Shown: positions 20,545 through 33,449, counted from the first letter of the stretch. The stretch is 64,000 nucleotides of DNA from Gnetum montanum (GCA_015680685.1 MNCI01029297.1:187376-251375), one strand, 5' to 3'. Notes: generated by a model from the sequence alone, not told the origin. Numbers and translations: made by a program.

Positions 20545-21681
20545 CTAGGTAGGTGAGGGGTCATCGCGTGGTGGCATTTTTATGACAAATGGTAATTTGG
20601 GAGGAGTTTTTGGTGTTTGACTAGCTTGTTGTGGCACCTTGATAACGAAAGGTTTCTTTGCTTTTGTCATTAGTGCATTGTGCCAAGTTAACATCTTAGC
20701 AGACAATTTTGGTGGTACTTTGACCACAAAGGGTGTTTTTGGTGCTCGAGATTGCATTGAATCTTGTCATTTTAACATCTTAGCAGACGTATGAGGTGGT
20801 GGTACCTTGACCACGAAAGGTGTTTTTGGTGCTCTAGGTGGCACTTTGATGACGATGGGAGGCCCCTTGCTTGTGGAGGTTGAGGGGATTGTTGCCTTGC
20901 TGGGAGGCACATGGATCACAAAAGGTTGCTGCATAGGTTTAGGCTTACTATCTATGCCAATGAAGTTTATGACATAGGAGGCATCGTTTGTGCTGGGTTG
21001 ACTTAGGGTGTTGACGTTCAGTTGGCCCCGTTCTATCATTGCTTGTAGATCATCCTTTAACGCACAGCATGTATTGGTATTGTGACCATACATCTGGTGG
21101 TAATGATAGAAGTGGTCTAACTTGAAATGTCGTGGAACCGGGGGCTCATTTGGTGCTGCTAAGATGGGGTTCCTTAGTAGCTCGCAGTACCTATGATGTC
21201 GACGATGAGCATTCTCTGCTACGTGTTTGTATTGGATTTGCCTAGCTTTAAGGAGTTGCTCTAGTAGTTCAGAAGGTCGTGCAGGTAGAGGTGTGTACTT
21301 AGAGCGATCCTTGCGTTGAAAATTGGACCTTAACGTGGCCCCTGTTGTTGCAGGCGGGTTGGTACTGGTGTTAGTTGTTTTTGTACTTGCGGCCACAGTT
21401 TTCGTTGTTGCCTTTTGTTTGGCAACATGTTGGTTCTTGTAAGCCACATAGGCGGGGTCATTGCTGGTTTGTGCAACTTGTTCAATGTTCATGATCTGTG
21501 TGAACACTTGGCTCAACGTTTGAGCGATTAGGTAGTATAGTTTTGAATTAATGAAGTCATTCAACGCTCTCTTCAGAATCGTAAGCAAATACTTTTCAGG
21601 GATGGGCTCATGAAGTTCGTTAAGGGCTGCACTCCATCGTTGGATGAACCTTTTCATAGGCTTGAGTGGTGCTTGTTTCAC
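20545..21681 (-). pseudogene. E1 gag C-terminal half with zinc knuckle and VPP repeats
   Basis: Two ORFs, 20767-21681 (304 codons) and 20545-20757 (70 codons), separated by a stop. The first begins with the end of the capsid-type gag domain (FIQRWSAALNELHEPIPEKY, then a DFINSKLYYL region). Residues about 135-165 hold KYTPLPARPSELLEQLL. A knuckle follows, YHYHQMYGHNTNTCCALK, where the first Cys expected in CxxH..GH..xC is Tyr. The linker has repeated PFVIHVPP / PIVIKVPP / PFVVKVPP motifs, continued in the second ORF. Gag would form the particle and bind element RNA. Confidence 0.8.
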
Positions 21682-22019
21682 CTGTATCAGACTGTCTAGT
21701 GTGGCTTCAAGCTTGAGGTTGTACTTAAATCGGGTAACGAACTGATGTTACAGATCCTCCAGAGAGGATATGGAGTTATGAGGCAAGGCTCAGTACCAGT
21801 CTAAGGCTACACTTGTTAAGAACATAGTGAATACTCGCAAGATTACATGGGGCCAAGCTTGAAGCAATAGAGTTTCTGATCAAAATGTGACTAAGTGAGC
21901 ATTCAGATCTCCCTTCCCGTTGTACCTGGTTAACTGGGGCAGTGTGATTCCCTTGGGTAAAGCTAACGGTGACACTGAAGAGCTAATTGGATCATTGTGG
22001 TAGAATCCAGTACTTTAAC

Positions 22020-22244
22020 TTATTCAGTGTTATCAGCTTTGAGTTGCTTTATCTCATCCGCTAACGCTTGCATCATCTGTTTTGCTTCTGCCCACTCTTG
22101 AGCGGTAGGCAGATTAGTTGGTTGGGGAGGTTGTTGGGTTGTCATTTGTTGCTGTGGGGCAATGTTCAGAGTTTCGGTTGTGGGGTGTGGTACATTGAAG
22201 TGAGTGGGTTGTTGAACAAGGGGTATGGTCCCTTGCCTAGCCAC
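22020..22244 (-). pseudogene. E1 gag N-terminal fragment
   Basis: 74 codons, rich in Gln, Pro and Thr (MTTQQPPQPTNLP) and ending in a short helical stretch (QALADEIKQLKAD). It resembles the Pro/Gln-rich Gag start of E2 at 56690-57304. The stretch 21682-22019, which should encode the middle of the capsid domain, is interrupted by stops. The true start codon may lie further upstream. Confidence 0.6.
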
Positions 22245-22249
22245 AAACT

Positions 22250-23530
22250 GTGAAGTGACACCCTAGATGTGTGGGGCCGATGTAGTGAAAGTGGCCCCAT
22301 GTGTTTGCACGTGTGGTATGTACTGGGTGGAAATGGGGGTGGGTAATCTCTATTGGGATACTAGTGCTTGTGTGCTCATTGATACTTGGTGAGTGGTCGT
22401 CTATCCCATGCGATGATGGAGTGATGGGTTCAAGTAGGCATGGGGATTGAGGGTGTGGTATGAATCCTCAAGTTTAGATTGTGCCTTGAAGTCATCTACG
22501 TCATGTTGGTTTTGGGACTCCTCAGTGGGTCACCGTGTGTTTTGACTCCTTGCCAGAAGGAGCTGGGAGATGAGCTTATGATGAGGATCAGAAAGGGGGA
22601 TGATGTCATATATGGAGGGGGAAAATTCATGACCTCCCATGTATATGTGCTCGAAGTTTCGTTTTACCTCCTATTCTGTGTGGTCAATAGGAAGGTTGGC
22701 CTGAATCTTCACACAGATGTAGTTATATTGTTCTTGTGTGGGGACTATGAAGGCGCGTGTGCTAGAGTTTTGGGATGATTCTATGGTGATGTGTGACGGG
22801 ACAGCGTACGAGCTAGCTAACAAGTGCCAAGTGTGTTTCGGGCTAAGTGTGTAGAGTGTCTGGCGTGTGAACACTGAAAAATTTTTCAAAGTGTCCAGTG
22901 TGTATAGGGTAAAAGGGAGAAAATTTGGCTAAGTATGAAATTATGAACCGTAGTCGTACGCGGATGGCAATCTCGGGTAAGAGGAAGCCATCTTGGAATC
23001 ATTATGTTGAGTGTATTGTATGCATTGGACAAGGTTGACTCTGTTGGTGGTCGTTAGTACTTAGACCAGCTTGAAGTAAGTGTGAATCGCAGCGAATTCA
23101 GCTTTGAAATGGATGCGTTTTGTGTGTTTTTGTTGAAAAAACACTGTAGTGATACTGTAGCAGTACTGTAGCAGCGTAAAAGCACCGTAGCAGCGTAAAC
23201 AAAGTTGTGTGTGCAGCGTAGACAAAGTCTACAATATAAAATGTGCAATTTCAGTGTATAGCATAGATAGGATCTACAGCATATAGCGGACGATGTATAT
23301 TCAGCAGTGTAGACGCTGGGGAGTTTGCAGACAGTCGACGTATATTTAGTAGCGTAGACGCTGGGGAGTTTGCAGACAGTCGGCGTATATTCAGTAGCGT
23401 AGATGTTGGGGAGTTTGCAGATAGTCGACGTATATTCAGCAGCGTAGACACTAGGGAGTTTGCAGACAGTCGGCGTACACTCAACAGTGTAGACGCTAAG
23501 AGCTCTGAAGCACGGTAAGTTTAAGGCAGA
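22250..23530 (-). other. E1 5' leader
   Basis: Lies between the primer-binding site and gag. It contains an imperfect hairpin unit GTAGACAAAGTCTAC (23218-23232) and the 45-bp tandem repeat. The rest (about 22260-23150) shows no clear gene. Low-complexity frames in the leader are caused by the repeat. Confidence 0.65.
23289..23500 (-). repeat. 45-bp tandem repeat in the E1 leader (about 4.6 copies)
   Basis: The word GTATAT (last copy GTACAC) recurs at 23295, 23340, 23385, 23430 and 23475, exactly 45 bp apart. The unit includes GTAGACGCTGGGGAGTTTGC. Because 45 is a multiple of three, the repeat stays open in more than one frame and gives 15-residue protein repeats (NIRRLSANSPASTLL in one frame). 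Confidence 0.9.
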
Positions 23531-23549
23531 GGCCCTTCTTCTAGTGCCA
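23531..23549 (-). promoter_or_regulatory. E1 primer-binding site
   Basis: On the minus strand TGGCACTAGAAGAAGGGCC starts five bases after the LTR end (TACA). The TGG start fits the complement of a tRNA CCA end. E2 has TGGTGCTAGAAGGAGGGCC in the same place. I cannot assign the tRNA. Confidence 0.65.
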
Positions 23550-23554
23550 ATTTC

Positions 23555-25000
23555 TGTACCGTCCGAAATCGTCAGTCCCCGGCTAGAAGGAAACACAGAC
23601 CATGGGATCATGGGACACATACAAAAGATCCTACCTTCACTTGAGGGTGAGCTAGAATGGATGGAGGTAGAGTACCTTGGGTGGTCCACACGCGGATCAG
23701 AAAAGGATTTCCCCAAACGTACACCAAGGTGCTATACGTTGGGTTATACGTCAACGGCGTAACAAGCGTAAAACAGAGCGTAAACAATGTAATTGATGCG
23801 AACGGAGCGTAAATGTAAAAGAGCGTAAACAGAATACATGCAACAATGAATGCAAACTGTAACAGATTTTAGAAAGAAAATGTAGCAATGGTATTTCAAA
23901 ATGAGAGTTACAATGCACCGGTCTAACGTAGTTGTGGCTTTGACACAAGGCGGACGAAAAGCCCCGATGGATGCAGGGATGACTGCGGGCTGGTTCACAC
24001 TGTAGGCACAACGTAGAGGCTATATGCTCAGCGTAAAGAGGTGATGTCTAGCATACAAGGTTTATGTCCAGCGTATGGAGGCTGTATGCTCAGCGTACAG
24101 GGTTTCTACTCTCGTTCTTAGTGTCTCTATTTTTCTCCCCTGGTTTGCTCAAAATTGCCAGCCCCTGGGTTAGTGAAAAATTGGGGTTTTTATACAGGTT
24201 TGGTTGTTAGACTCGGGTTGGGTGACACATGGCACATTGACCAGGTGTGAAAGAAAAAAATTTACAAGTGTACATGCTACATTTGCTGGGCATATACGCT
24301 GGGCATGTTGGAGTATACGCCGTAGATGGTGGGCGTATATGCTGTGGATGCTGGGCGTATGGTGGGCATATAAGTTGTTGATGCTAGACGTATACACCGT
24401 GGATGGTGGGTGTATACGCTGTGGATGCTGGGTGTATACGCCATGGATGGTGGACGTATACGCTGTCGATGCTGGGCGTATATGCTATGGATGGTGGGCG
24501 TATACGCTGTCGATGCTGGGCGTATACGCTGTGTGTATACACCGATGGTTGCTCTGTTCGTCTAAATTATTGCCTTGTACCAAATCTTGCTCCTCAGTGT
24601 TGTTTCCATCTTCAGGGATTACATGCCAGGCATACACATCAGTTGTACCTGCTGGGCGTATACGCTGGGCGTATACGCTGTGGATGCATGCCTGGCGTAT
24701 ACGCTGTTAATGTATGCTTGGCGTATACGCTGTTGATGCAAATTTGGGCATATACGCTGAGCGTATACGCTGAAAATGTGTATTTAGTGAAAACTAAGTA
24801 TTTTCTGCTCCAAATTTGCAATGTTTGATGCCAGATGTTGTCGTGGTCATCGGTGGGTCCTAGGGAACCATTTCTTGCTCAGTTTGACTTCATTTGAAGC
24901 TACCTGTGAGATCCTCAAGCTTCAGTCATGCTAAGGAGCATCATGATTTAGCTCGATTCCTGTTGGAGAAGTGCTAAGCTTAGAATTTTGTGGTGTTTCA
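23555..25000 (-). mobile_element. E1 right (5') LTR
   Basis: Starts (minus strand) TGAAACACCACAAAATTCTAAG at 25000 and ends ..CGGTACA at 23555. It matches the left LTR in order and detail. TATA complement at 24187-24194, 22-bp palindromic array at about 24287-24535. It is followed on the right by unrelated sequence beginning GGCAT. Confidence 0.92.
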
Positions 25001-28000
25001 GGCATGAACAAGCCTCTCTGCACTAATTTTGCACAGCATCTTTCATGGGCACCATTCCCCAGTTTGCATAATCACATGCCCAAGAAATGCAACACCGCAA
25101 TTGACAACAAATGTAGCCTTGCTTTTGACCATGGATGTGTGAGTGCCTAGGATGTTGCACAAGTGCACAAGTTACTACCCACATCGTCCAACATTCCCAC
25201 AAATGCTTGACATCAAGGTACGCCTATGGGTTTCAACATCCCCAGTAGGATAAATGGACCCGAGAGTGCTTCCTCAAAAATGCTTCTCCATCAGAACAAA
25301 GTTTCACACAAGAATCAAGAGACACCACACCATCCAAGGCCACCTCAAGGCACCCACTAAAGAACAAGGCACATGAATGTGCATGAGGAACAAGAGAACC
25401 TAAGTCCTTTTTATTCCTCGGCATGTGCATGTGAACTTGCATCTACCACCCATGCACTACTAAGAAGTTGAATCCGTGATTAGGAAAAGAAAACATGCAT
25501 CCAACACTACACCATGGAGATGTTGAGATGCTCTGCTACCTCAACCACACCAATTCAATGTAGTCATTCACATGTGCTCAACTAGATCACATCCTAAAAA
25601 ATAGGAGATGCATCCTATTAACTCAAAAACAACTATGAACCGATGTCAAAGGTGTTATTCACATCATAACATAAGCCATGTGCCATTGCAAGGTACATGC
25701 AACCATCATCAACATTATGAATGTGAAATGATAATCAGCTGTAGGTACCCCTTCAAAATTGCATTCTCCTCAAGGGTGAGGATGTTTCCATCCTCTCTCT
25801 ATTTAACCACCACGATGAGGGATGGCATCCCAGAAATGCAACAACCATGAACCAATATTCAAAATGTGGTTCAAATCTCATCTCAATGCAACAAGATGGA
25901 ACACGTGTCGTACCAAGAAAAATGCAACTATCATCACATTATGAATTTCAAATGAAGATTGACTATAGGCACCACTTCGAAATCAAATTCTCCTCAAGGA
26001 TGAGGATGTTTCCATCCTCTCTCTATTCAAGCATCAAGGTGAGGGATGTGTTCCAACAACGTAACCACTCTGAACCAATGCTCAAAATTTGGTTCAAATC
26101 TCATCTCAATGCAACAAGATGGAACATGTGTTGTACTAAGGAACATGCAACTATCATCACATTATGAATGCCAAATGAAGATCGACCATAAGTACCACTT
26201 TGAAATTGCATTCTCCTCGAGGGCATAGATGTTTTCATCCTCTCTATTCAAGGATCAGGGTGAGGGATGCATCCCAAAAATGCAACCACTCTAAACCAAT
26301 GCTCAAAACATGGTTCAAATCTCATCTCAATGCAACAAGAGGGAACATGTGATGGCCCAAAGAACATGTGACTATCATCACATTATGAATGCCAAGCAAA
26401 GACCATCCATAAGCAACACTTTGAAATTGCATTCTCCTCAAGGGCGAGGACATTTCCATTCTCTCTCTATCCAACAATGAATGTGGGGGATGCATCCCAC
26501 CAACACAACCATTGTGAACCATCACTCAAAATGTGGTTCGAATCTCATCTCATCTCAACATAACAATAGGAAACATGTGTCATCTCAGGAAACATGACAC
26601 TATTGTCACATTATGCATAACAAACAAAGATCGGCCATAGGGGCCTCTTTGAAATTGCATTCTCCTTGAGGATGAGGATGTTTCCATCCTCTCTCTATCC
26701 AATGACCAGGGTGGGGAATGCATCCAAATAATGCAACCACTATAAACCACTGAGAATCAGTGATAAGATAGAGAAAGCAGACACTCAACAATACCCCATG
26801 GGGATATCGAGATGCTCTACTACCTCAACCATACCAAATCAATGCAACCAATCAAATGGAATCAACCAATATCGATTTTAGAGAGGATTTTTCAATCCCA
26901 TAGAGAGATCACTACTGTCTCAAATCTCAAAAAATCCAAAACAATCACACCCAAGAATAAAGAAACCTAGAGATAGAGTGTGACATAGTCAAAACAACAT
27001 ATGTTCAATACATGAGCCTGAAACATTCGTCTAACTGCTCCTAATGCTTGGAGAAACTACTACCAAGGTTGAGCATGCACTCAAGATCAACAAGTTACTC
27101 CAAGGGAAGGCACAATGTAAGTCTTTGAATCCATTAAAGCTTATTTTCAAGATAGTACAACCACGAAATGGTCACCCAAATATCATAACCCATGATCCAG
27201 AATGAACAATGAGCCACTCACAAGTGCATGGAGAACAAGAGAGCGAAAACCCTCTTCATTTCTCGGCACATCCAAGTGAACTCATAACTACCATCCATGC
27301 ACTACTAAGCATTCAAATTGATGATAAGGCAGAGAGAGCACACACCTGATGCTACCTCATGGGGGCATCGAGATGCTCTGCTACCTCAACCACACCAAAT
27401 CAATGTAACCATTCACACAAAATCATATGATATCATTTTCAAATGGGATCTTTCAATCCCATAGATCCATCAGTAGTGGCTCAAATATTACAACATCCTA
27501 AGCAATCACAACTAATGATAAAGAAATAGGCCTCACAAGATGTAGGCTTCTAGATAACCAAATTTGACACTAACTAACCACACAACCAAAAACTCCTTTG
27601 TGGAACCTAGAGACAGCATGTGGCACAGTCAAAACAATAGATGTTTGAGACATGAGCCTGAAACATCCATCTGACTACTCCTAACCCATGGAGAACTTAC
27701 TACCAAGGTTGAGCATACACTCAAACTTGACAAGTTACTTTAAGGAAAGGCACAACATAGGTTTTTAAATCCATGAAAGCTTTTTTTCGAGATGGTATGG
27801 CCACAAAACAGTCACCCAAATATCAAAATCCAAGATCCGCAATGAATAGCAAGATACCAACAAGTGCATAGAGAAAAATAGAGCATAGATCCTCTTCATT
27901 TCTCAGCATGTCCAAGTGAACCTGCAAATACCACCCATGCACTACTAAGCAATCGAATCCATGATAAGGCAAAGAGAGCATGCACCCGATGCTTTCTCAT

Positions 28001-29935
28001 GGGGGCATCAAGATGCTCTACTATCTCAACCACACCAAATCAATGCAACCGTTCACACGAAATCATATGTTATCATTTTTAGATGGGATCTTTCAATCCC
28101 CTAGAGCCATCAGTAGTGGCTCAAATATCACAACATCCTGAACAATCACAACCAACAATAAAGAAATAGGCCTCATAGGATGTAGGCTTCCAAATGACCA
28201 AATTCAGTATTAAGTGACCACACAACCGAAAAATCCTTCATGAAACCCAGAGACATAGTGTGCTGAGGTCAAAATAATATATTTTTGAGATATGACCCTG
28301 AAACATCCATCCAACTGCTCCTAATCCTTGGAGAACTTACTGTTGAGGTTGAGCATGCTCTCAAACTCAAGAAGTTCCTCCAAGGGAAGGCACAATGTAA
28401 GTCTTTGAATCCACGAAAGCTTATTTTCAAGATGGTATGACCATGAAACAATCATCCAAATATCAGAACCCATGATTCATAATGAACAATGAGGCACCTA
28501 CAAGTGCATGAAGAACAAGAGAGCATACACCCTCTTCATTCCTTAACACATCCAAGTGAACTCGCAACTACCACCCATGAGCTACTAAGTGATTGAATCG
28601 ATGATAAGGTAGAGAGAGCATGCTCTCAATGCTACCCCATGGGGGTGTTGAGATTCTCTACTACCTCAACCACAAAAAATCAATGCAACTGTTCACACAA
28701 AAACATCTGATATCATTTTCAAGGAGGATCTTTCAATCCCGTAGAGCCATCAATAGTGGTTGCAATCTTGCATCATCTAGAAGAATCACACCCAAGGATA
28801 AATAAATAGGCCTCACAGGATGTAGGCTTCTAGATATCCAAATTTGGTGTTAAGTGACTACACAACTGAAAACTCCTTCATGAAACCCAGAGACAAAGTG
28901 TCACATAGCCAAAACAATATATTTTTGAGACATGAGCCTCAAACATCTATCCAACTACTCCTAACCCTTGGAGAACTTACTGCCTAGCATGAGCATGTGC
29001 TCAAACTTGATAAGTTACTCCAAAATAAGGCACAACATAAGTCTTTGAATCCACAAAAGCTTATTTTCAAGATGGTACGACCACGAAATAGTCACTCAAA
29101 TATCAGAACCTATGATCCACGATAAACAGTGAGGCATCAACAAGTGCATGGAGAACAAGAGAGACTACATCCTCTTGGTTCCTCGACTCATGCAAGTGAA
29201 CTTGCCACTACCACCCATGCACTACAAAGTGATCAAATTAGTGATAAGGTAGAGAAATCATGCACTAGATGTTAGCCTGTGAGGCCATCAAGATTCTCTA
29301 CTACCTTAACCACACCAAATCAATGCAACCGTTTTCATGAAATCATACGATATCATTTTCACATGAGATCTTTCAATCCCGTAATGCCATCCGTAGTGGC
29401 TTCAATCTCACAACATCTGCAACAATCACACCTAAGGATAAAGAAATGGGCCTCATAGGATGTAGGCTTCCAGATACCTGAGTTCATTTTTAAGTGACTA
29501 CACAACCAAAAACTCCTTCATGAAATCCAGAGATAGAGTGTGTTGCAGTCAAAACAACAAATGTTTAAGACTTGAGCCTAAAACATCTGTCTAACTACTC
29601 CTAACCCTTGGAGAACTTGCTACCGAGGTTGAGCATGTGCTCAAACTCAATAAGTTACTCCAAGAGAACACACAACACAAGTCTTTGAATCCAAAAAAGC
29701 TTGTTTTTGAGATGGTATGACCATGAAATGGTCTCCTGAATATCAGAACCCATGATCTGCAATGAACAGCGAAGCATCCACAAAGTGCATGGAGAACAAG
29801 AGAGCATACATCCTCTTCATTTCTTGGCATGTCCAAGTGAACTCACAACTACCACCCATGCACTACTAAGTGATCAAATTTCTGATAAGGCAGAGAGAGC
29901 ATGCACCCAATGTTACCCCGTGGAGGTATCAACTT
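25001..29935. repeat. Complex satellite region: 222-bp and 640-bp tandem repeats
   Basis: A unit of about 640 bp recurs with its landmark CATGGGGGCATCGAGATGCT at about 27359, 28000, 28639, 29277 and 29918, plus older partial copies near 25230-25640 and 26797. A second unit of about 222 bp, landmark GGTTCAAATCTCATCTCA, recurs at 25868, 26091, 26312 and 26535, and lies between 640-bp copies (about 25650-26760). No unit has a shared open frame, so the small frames are not called as genes. Confidence 0.87.
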
Positions 29936-31730
29936 TGATATTGTTACCTTTGTTTCACTTCCATCGAAGTGCATTTCTTGACATGATGACTCATTATGTG
30001 ATTTACTTATAAAAAATACTCCTCGGTGATAAAATAATGTCTTTGTGATGAACTGGTAATTTATTTTATTTTAGTATTTCTTATATTTGATAGGCTTCAC
30101 CCTTTGGCTATGCTTTCTTTTTCATGTTTTTAGTATTTTTAGAAGAAACTATTTATTTAAGAGAATCATGATGTCTTCAACACTATTGGCATTGTCAATG
30201 TTCTTGAATTTTATTCTATGATTGGGCCAATAGATTAAGAGTCCTTGGTTCTTGGATTTATGATGTTGAGTTCATTTAAAGAGTTGAATGATCCTAATGA
30301 TTAGATGAAGGAGATTATGATTGATAACAAGGACATTGTGTTAAAGTTAAATAAATATATTAAGGTTAAACATAGAATTGACCATTTAGACATAGGAAAG
30401 GATACTTAAAGCTAAATATGTTAATCATATTAACTAATAAAATTTTCACACTAACCATTAAGAAAAATGTTAAAAAATTAATATCTCAACTATGAATTAG
30501 ATGAAAGACGATGAGAGTAAACAAGAGCCTTCATACCATGGAGAGGTAGAAGAGGAGATAATAGCTTCTAACTAATAAACTTTAACAATTGAACTCACAC
30601 TGATGATCAAAAAAATTAAAAAAATATGAAGAACCTAACATGTTAGCCATGGATTAGATAGAAGATCTTTAGAGTGGACAAGAGCCTTCAACATATGGGG
30701 ATGAATAAAAGGAAAGAATAGCTTCTAAAACAGGTATTTAGAATAACACATTTCTTTTATTCTTGGTTGACCTATAATATACATTAAAGTTAAGTGTTTT
30801 TCTTTTTCCTTTTTGCTTGAACACAATCTTATTTTCATTGTATTTTGACATTTAGTATAGCTTCATTAACAAGTAATACTTAAAGTATTTTTTATGTATA
30901 TTTAATTTCAAAATCAAATATGCTAAACATGAGAAGACTTTTCTTTGGATGTGGAGTTGGACATATATTGTAGATTAGAATCTTTAATTCAAAATGATGT
31001 TTTGATGAATCAAATATTGATTTCATGAAATTTTAAAAATTGCATTCCTATTATAGATTCTTGTTTATATAGTTGATATAGAAAATAAAATTTTGTGTAG
31101 GGGATTTGATGGGTTTTTTACTAATATTTAGGATTAATGCATAAGAAGAAATATTAAGTATGGGTAAATGAATTTTTCATCTAAATTCTTGACTTAAACC
31201 ATCTATTTTATGTAGGCTTTATATTAGATCATTTTAGTATTAATTTTTTTTGACCTTTTGAAGTAATTTATTTTACATGTTCAAATGCTTGTAAGTGTAT
31301 TTATCAAGATAGCTATATTTATTAAATAGGTTGCATTTTCCTATCAAAAATATTTAAAAATAATCTTAGGAAATCTCTAAAAGATTAGTAAATTAATGTT
31401 ATGAAGAGCATTAGTTATTTCATAGTAAGTTCAATATTTTATGTATAGGTAGTTTTATTCTTTCATGCTAATCCATATATAGCTTGTCTTTCAATGGAAA
31501 ATGTTAATGTATACTTAGCAAAGGAAAAATGGAAAAGGATTGACAAGAAAAGGCCCTAGTTATAAAAATGGGGTTGGAAATCCCCCCATCAGGAACCATG
31601 GAAAAAAGACACAAAAAGTAGGATCCATTAAGTGAGTCATATAGGCAAGAGAGTTAAGATCAAAATCAAAGCTTATAATCCCCAAACACCTAATGCAAAA
31701 CCCATGCCTAAAGTGATAGTAATGACCCAT
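29936..31730. other. AT-rich stretch without recognisable features
   Basis: About 1.8 kb of AT-rich sequence. I find no gene, tandem repeat or transposon end here. It serves as the insertion site of the copia element. Confidence 0.5.
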
Positions 31731-31735
31731 TAGAT

Positions 31736-32110
31736 TGAAGAGTCTAAAGGGCCCTGGATCTATGAACTAAGCTTAAAGGAAATAAAGAACTTTGTTAGAA
31801 CAAGAACACTCTTGTTAAACTTTCTAACTTCTGTATGTCTTCTGTATTATTTTTTTTCTGTTGAGAATGAATATGTGCTACTACAATTATATAGGCCTTA
31901 ATCTCCCAAGAATAGATTTGGAGAGATAAGTATGAATCTTGAAAATCATGGGGATGATCCTTATCATCATATTTAAGGATGTTCTTAATATGTGATGTCC
32001 TAAACATGGATTGGATAAGAATTACATGAATAGGATATCATCTATAAAATAGATTAATGAATGAGATCTATCTAATTCTATTTTGGAACATCTAGTCATC
32101 ATATTCCACA
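31736..32110 (-). mobile_element. Copia 3' LTR
   Basis: 375 bp, nearly the same as 36320-36690. The reverse transcriptase/RNase H frame runs about 19 bp into it before its stop. Confidence 0.95.
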
Positions 32111-32937
32111 AACCCCCCCATGATGGTAAGAGGTTCCACTCCTAGGAAGTTTCCAAAAGACTCCAAATTTTTAGTGAAGATAGAGTGGATCCAAATGGCC
32201 TGAGGAGTAGCATTCAATGCAGTAATGTATTCTGCTTCAGCTATTGAGAGGGTGACTATAGGTTTCTTCTTTGATCCCCATGAAATAAGTGATGGACTGA
32301 AGAAGAAACAAAAACCAGAAGTTGACTTTTGATCTTTGAGGTCACCTCCCCAGTTTGCATCAATGTATCCCCATATTTTGAAATTTGTATGTCGATGAAA
32401 TGTGATCCCAAAATCTATTGTAGTTCTTAGGTATCGTAATACCCATTTTTCAGCTTTCCAATGTGATTCATGTGGATCTTGCATGAACCAAGAAAGGTAG
32501 TTTACAGCATATTGGATATTTGGACGAGTATTGGAGAGATAAATTAAACTACCAACAAGGGATCTGTATAGTGAAGGGTTGACAAAGGGGGATTTGTCAT
32601 GCTTGGTATGTTTTGTACCAAGGGCAAGTGGTGTGTCTAAAGGATTACAATTAATCATGCCAAATTTCTCAATTAAGGTTTGGGAAAATTTCATTTGGCA
32701 TATGGAAATTGATTTTGTTCTTTGGATAACTTGAAAACCCAAAAAATATGACATCTTCCCTAAATCAGACATTTTGAATTCCTTTTTCATGGCATTAAGA
32801 AAATTATTTCCAAATGAAATTGTAGATGAAAAATAGATTAAATCATCTACATATAAATAAACACAAATAAAATCATCTCCAGATATCCTTTTGTATATTG
32901 TTGTTTGGGACTGAAAATTAAAGAAGCCTTCTTGCAT
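32092..32937 (-). CDS. Copia reverse transcriptase C-terminal part and RNase H
   Basis: 281 codons, open. YVDD (residues 29-32) is the polymerase catalytic motif. Then follow KMSDLGKMSYFLG, the usual copia block after the palm, and SLVGSLIYLSNTRPNI (about 125-140). RNase H features are DANWGGD (about 193-199) and SIAEAEYITA (about 232-241), which carry acidic catalytic residues. It is the 3' part of pol. The frame upstream (32847-33170) overlaps it in another frame, so a frameshift separates it from the rest. It would copy the element RNA to DNA inside the particle. Confidence 0.9.
   Translation of the reverse strand: MQEGFFNFQSQTTIYKRISGDDFICVYLYVDDLIYFSSTISFGNNFLNAMKKEFKMSDLGKMSYFLGFQVIQRTKSISICQMKFSQTLIEKFGMINCNPLDTPLALGTKHTKHDKSPFVNPSLYRSLVGSLIYLSNTRPNIQYAVNYLSWFMQDPHESHWKAEKWVLRYLRTTIDFGITFHRHTNFKIWGYIDANWGGDLKDQKSTSGFCFFFSPSLISWGSKKKPIVTLSIAEAEYITALNATPQAIWIHSIFTKNLESFGNFLGVEPLTIMGGFVEYDD
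32111..32126 (-). promoter_or_regulatory. Copia polypurine tract
   Basis: On the minus strand CCATCATGGGGGGGTT lies directly before the LTR start TGTGGAATA. It is the primer site for plus-strand DNA. Confidence 0.75.
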
Positions 32938-33170
32938 GAAAAATGCATGAATATTTGTGTACCATGCATGTGGAGCTTTCTTGAGCTCGTATAATGCTTT
33001 ATGGATCTTGTAAACATGATTTTTTTTCCTTCATCAATGAAGCCTTGTGGTTGTTCCACATAAAATTCTTCATTAAGAATGCCATTGAGAAATGCAAAAG
33101 CCACATCTAGTTGATAAACCACGTAGCTAGCTTGTGTAGCAATGGCAAGAAAGATTCTCATAGATTCCAT
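32847..33170 (-). pseudogene. Copia reverse transcriptase, middle part
   Basis: The first half (FLAIATQASYVVYQLDVAFA, FLNGILNEEFYVEQPQGF) is the reverse transcriptase block with the first catalytic Asp (QLDVAFAFLNG). After about residue 50 the frame leaves the protein, and the correct text continues in the frame of 32937. At least one frameshift is present. Confidence 0.85.
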
Positions 33171-33204
33171 CTATGACATAGGAGCAAAGTTAACATCAAA
33201 GTCT

Positions 33205-33449
33205 CTACCTTGTTGTTGGAGATAGCCTTTGGCAACTAGGTGCTTTGAATTTTTCTATTTCACCATATTGATTTCTCTTAAGTTTAAATATCCATCTTAA
33301 ACCAAACATAGGCTTACTAGCTAGATGAGGAACTAGGCTCCAAGTGTTGTTTTTATTAATTTGATGTAGCTCTTTCTCCATGGCATCAATCCAATGGTTA
33401 TCTTGTGTAGCTTCGACAACTGTGGATGGTTTTATTAAACCATCATCGC

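Larger units (their letters stand above)
16295..25000 (-). mobile_element. Element E1: non-autonomous Ty3/gypsy-type LTR retrotransposon
   Basis: Two LTRs in the same minus orientation (23555-25000 and 16295-17731) flank about 5.8 kb. In minus order: LTR, primer-binding site, leader with a 45-bp repeat, gag (22244 to about 20545), linker, aspartic protease (19977-19525), 3' untranslated region, polypurine tract, LTR. Reverse transcriptase, RNase H and integrase are absent. The protease segment is followed directly by sequence that in E4 lies 3' of integrase. The right flank is GGCAT; the left flank is internal element sequence, so no duplication can be checked. Gag and protease are broken by stops and frameshifts. 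Related enzymes would have to act in trans. Confidence 0.87.
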
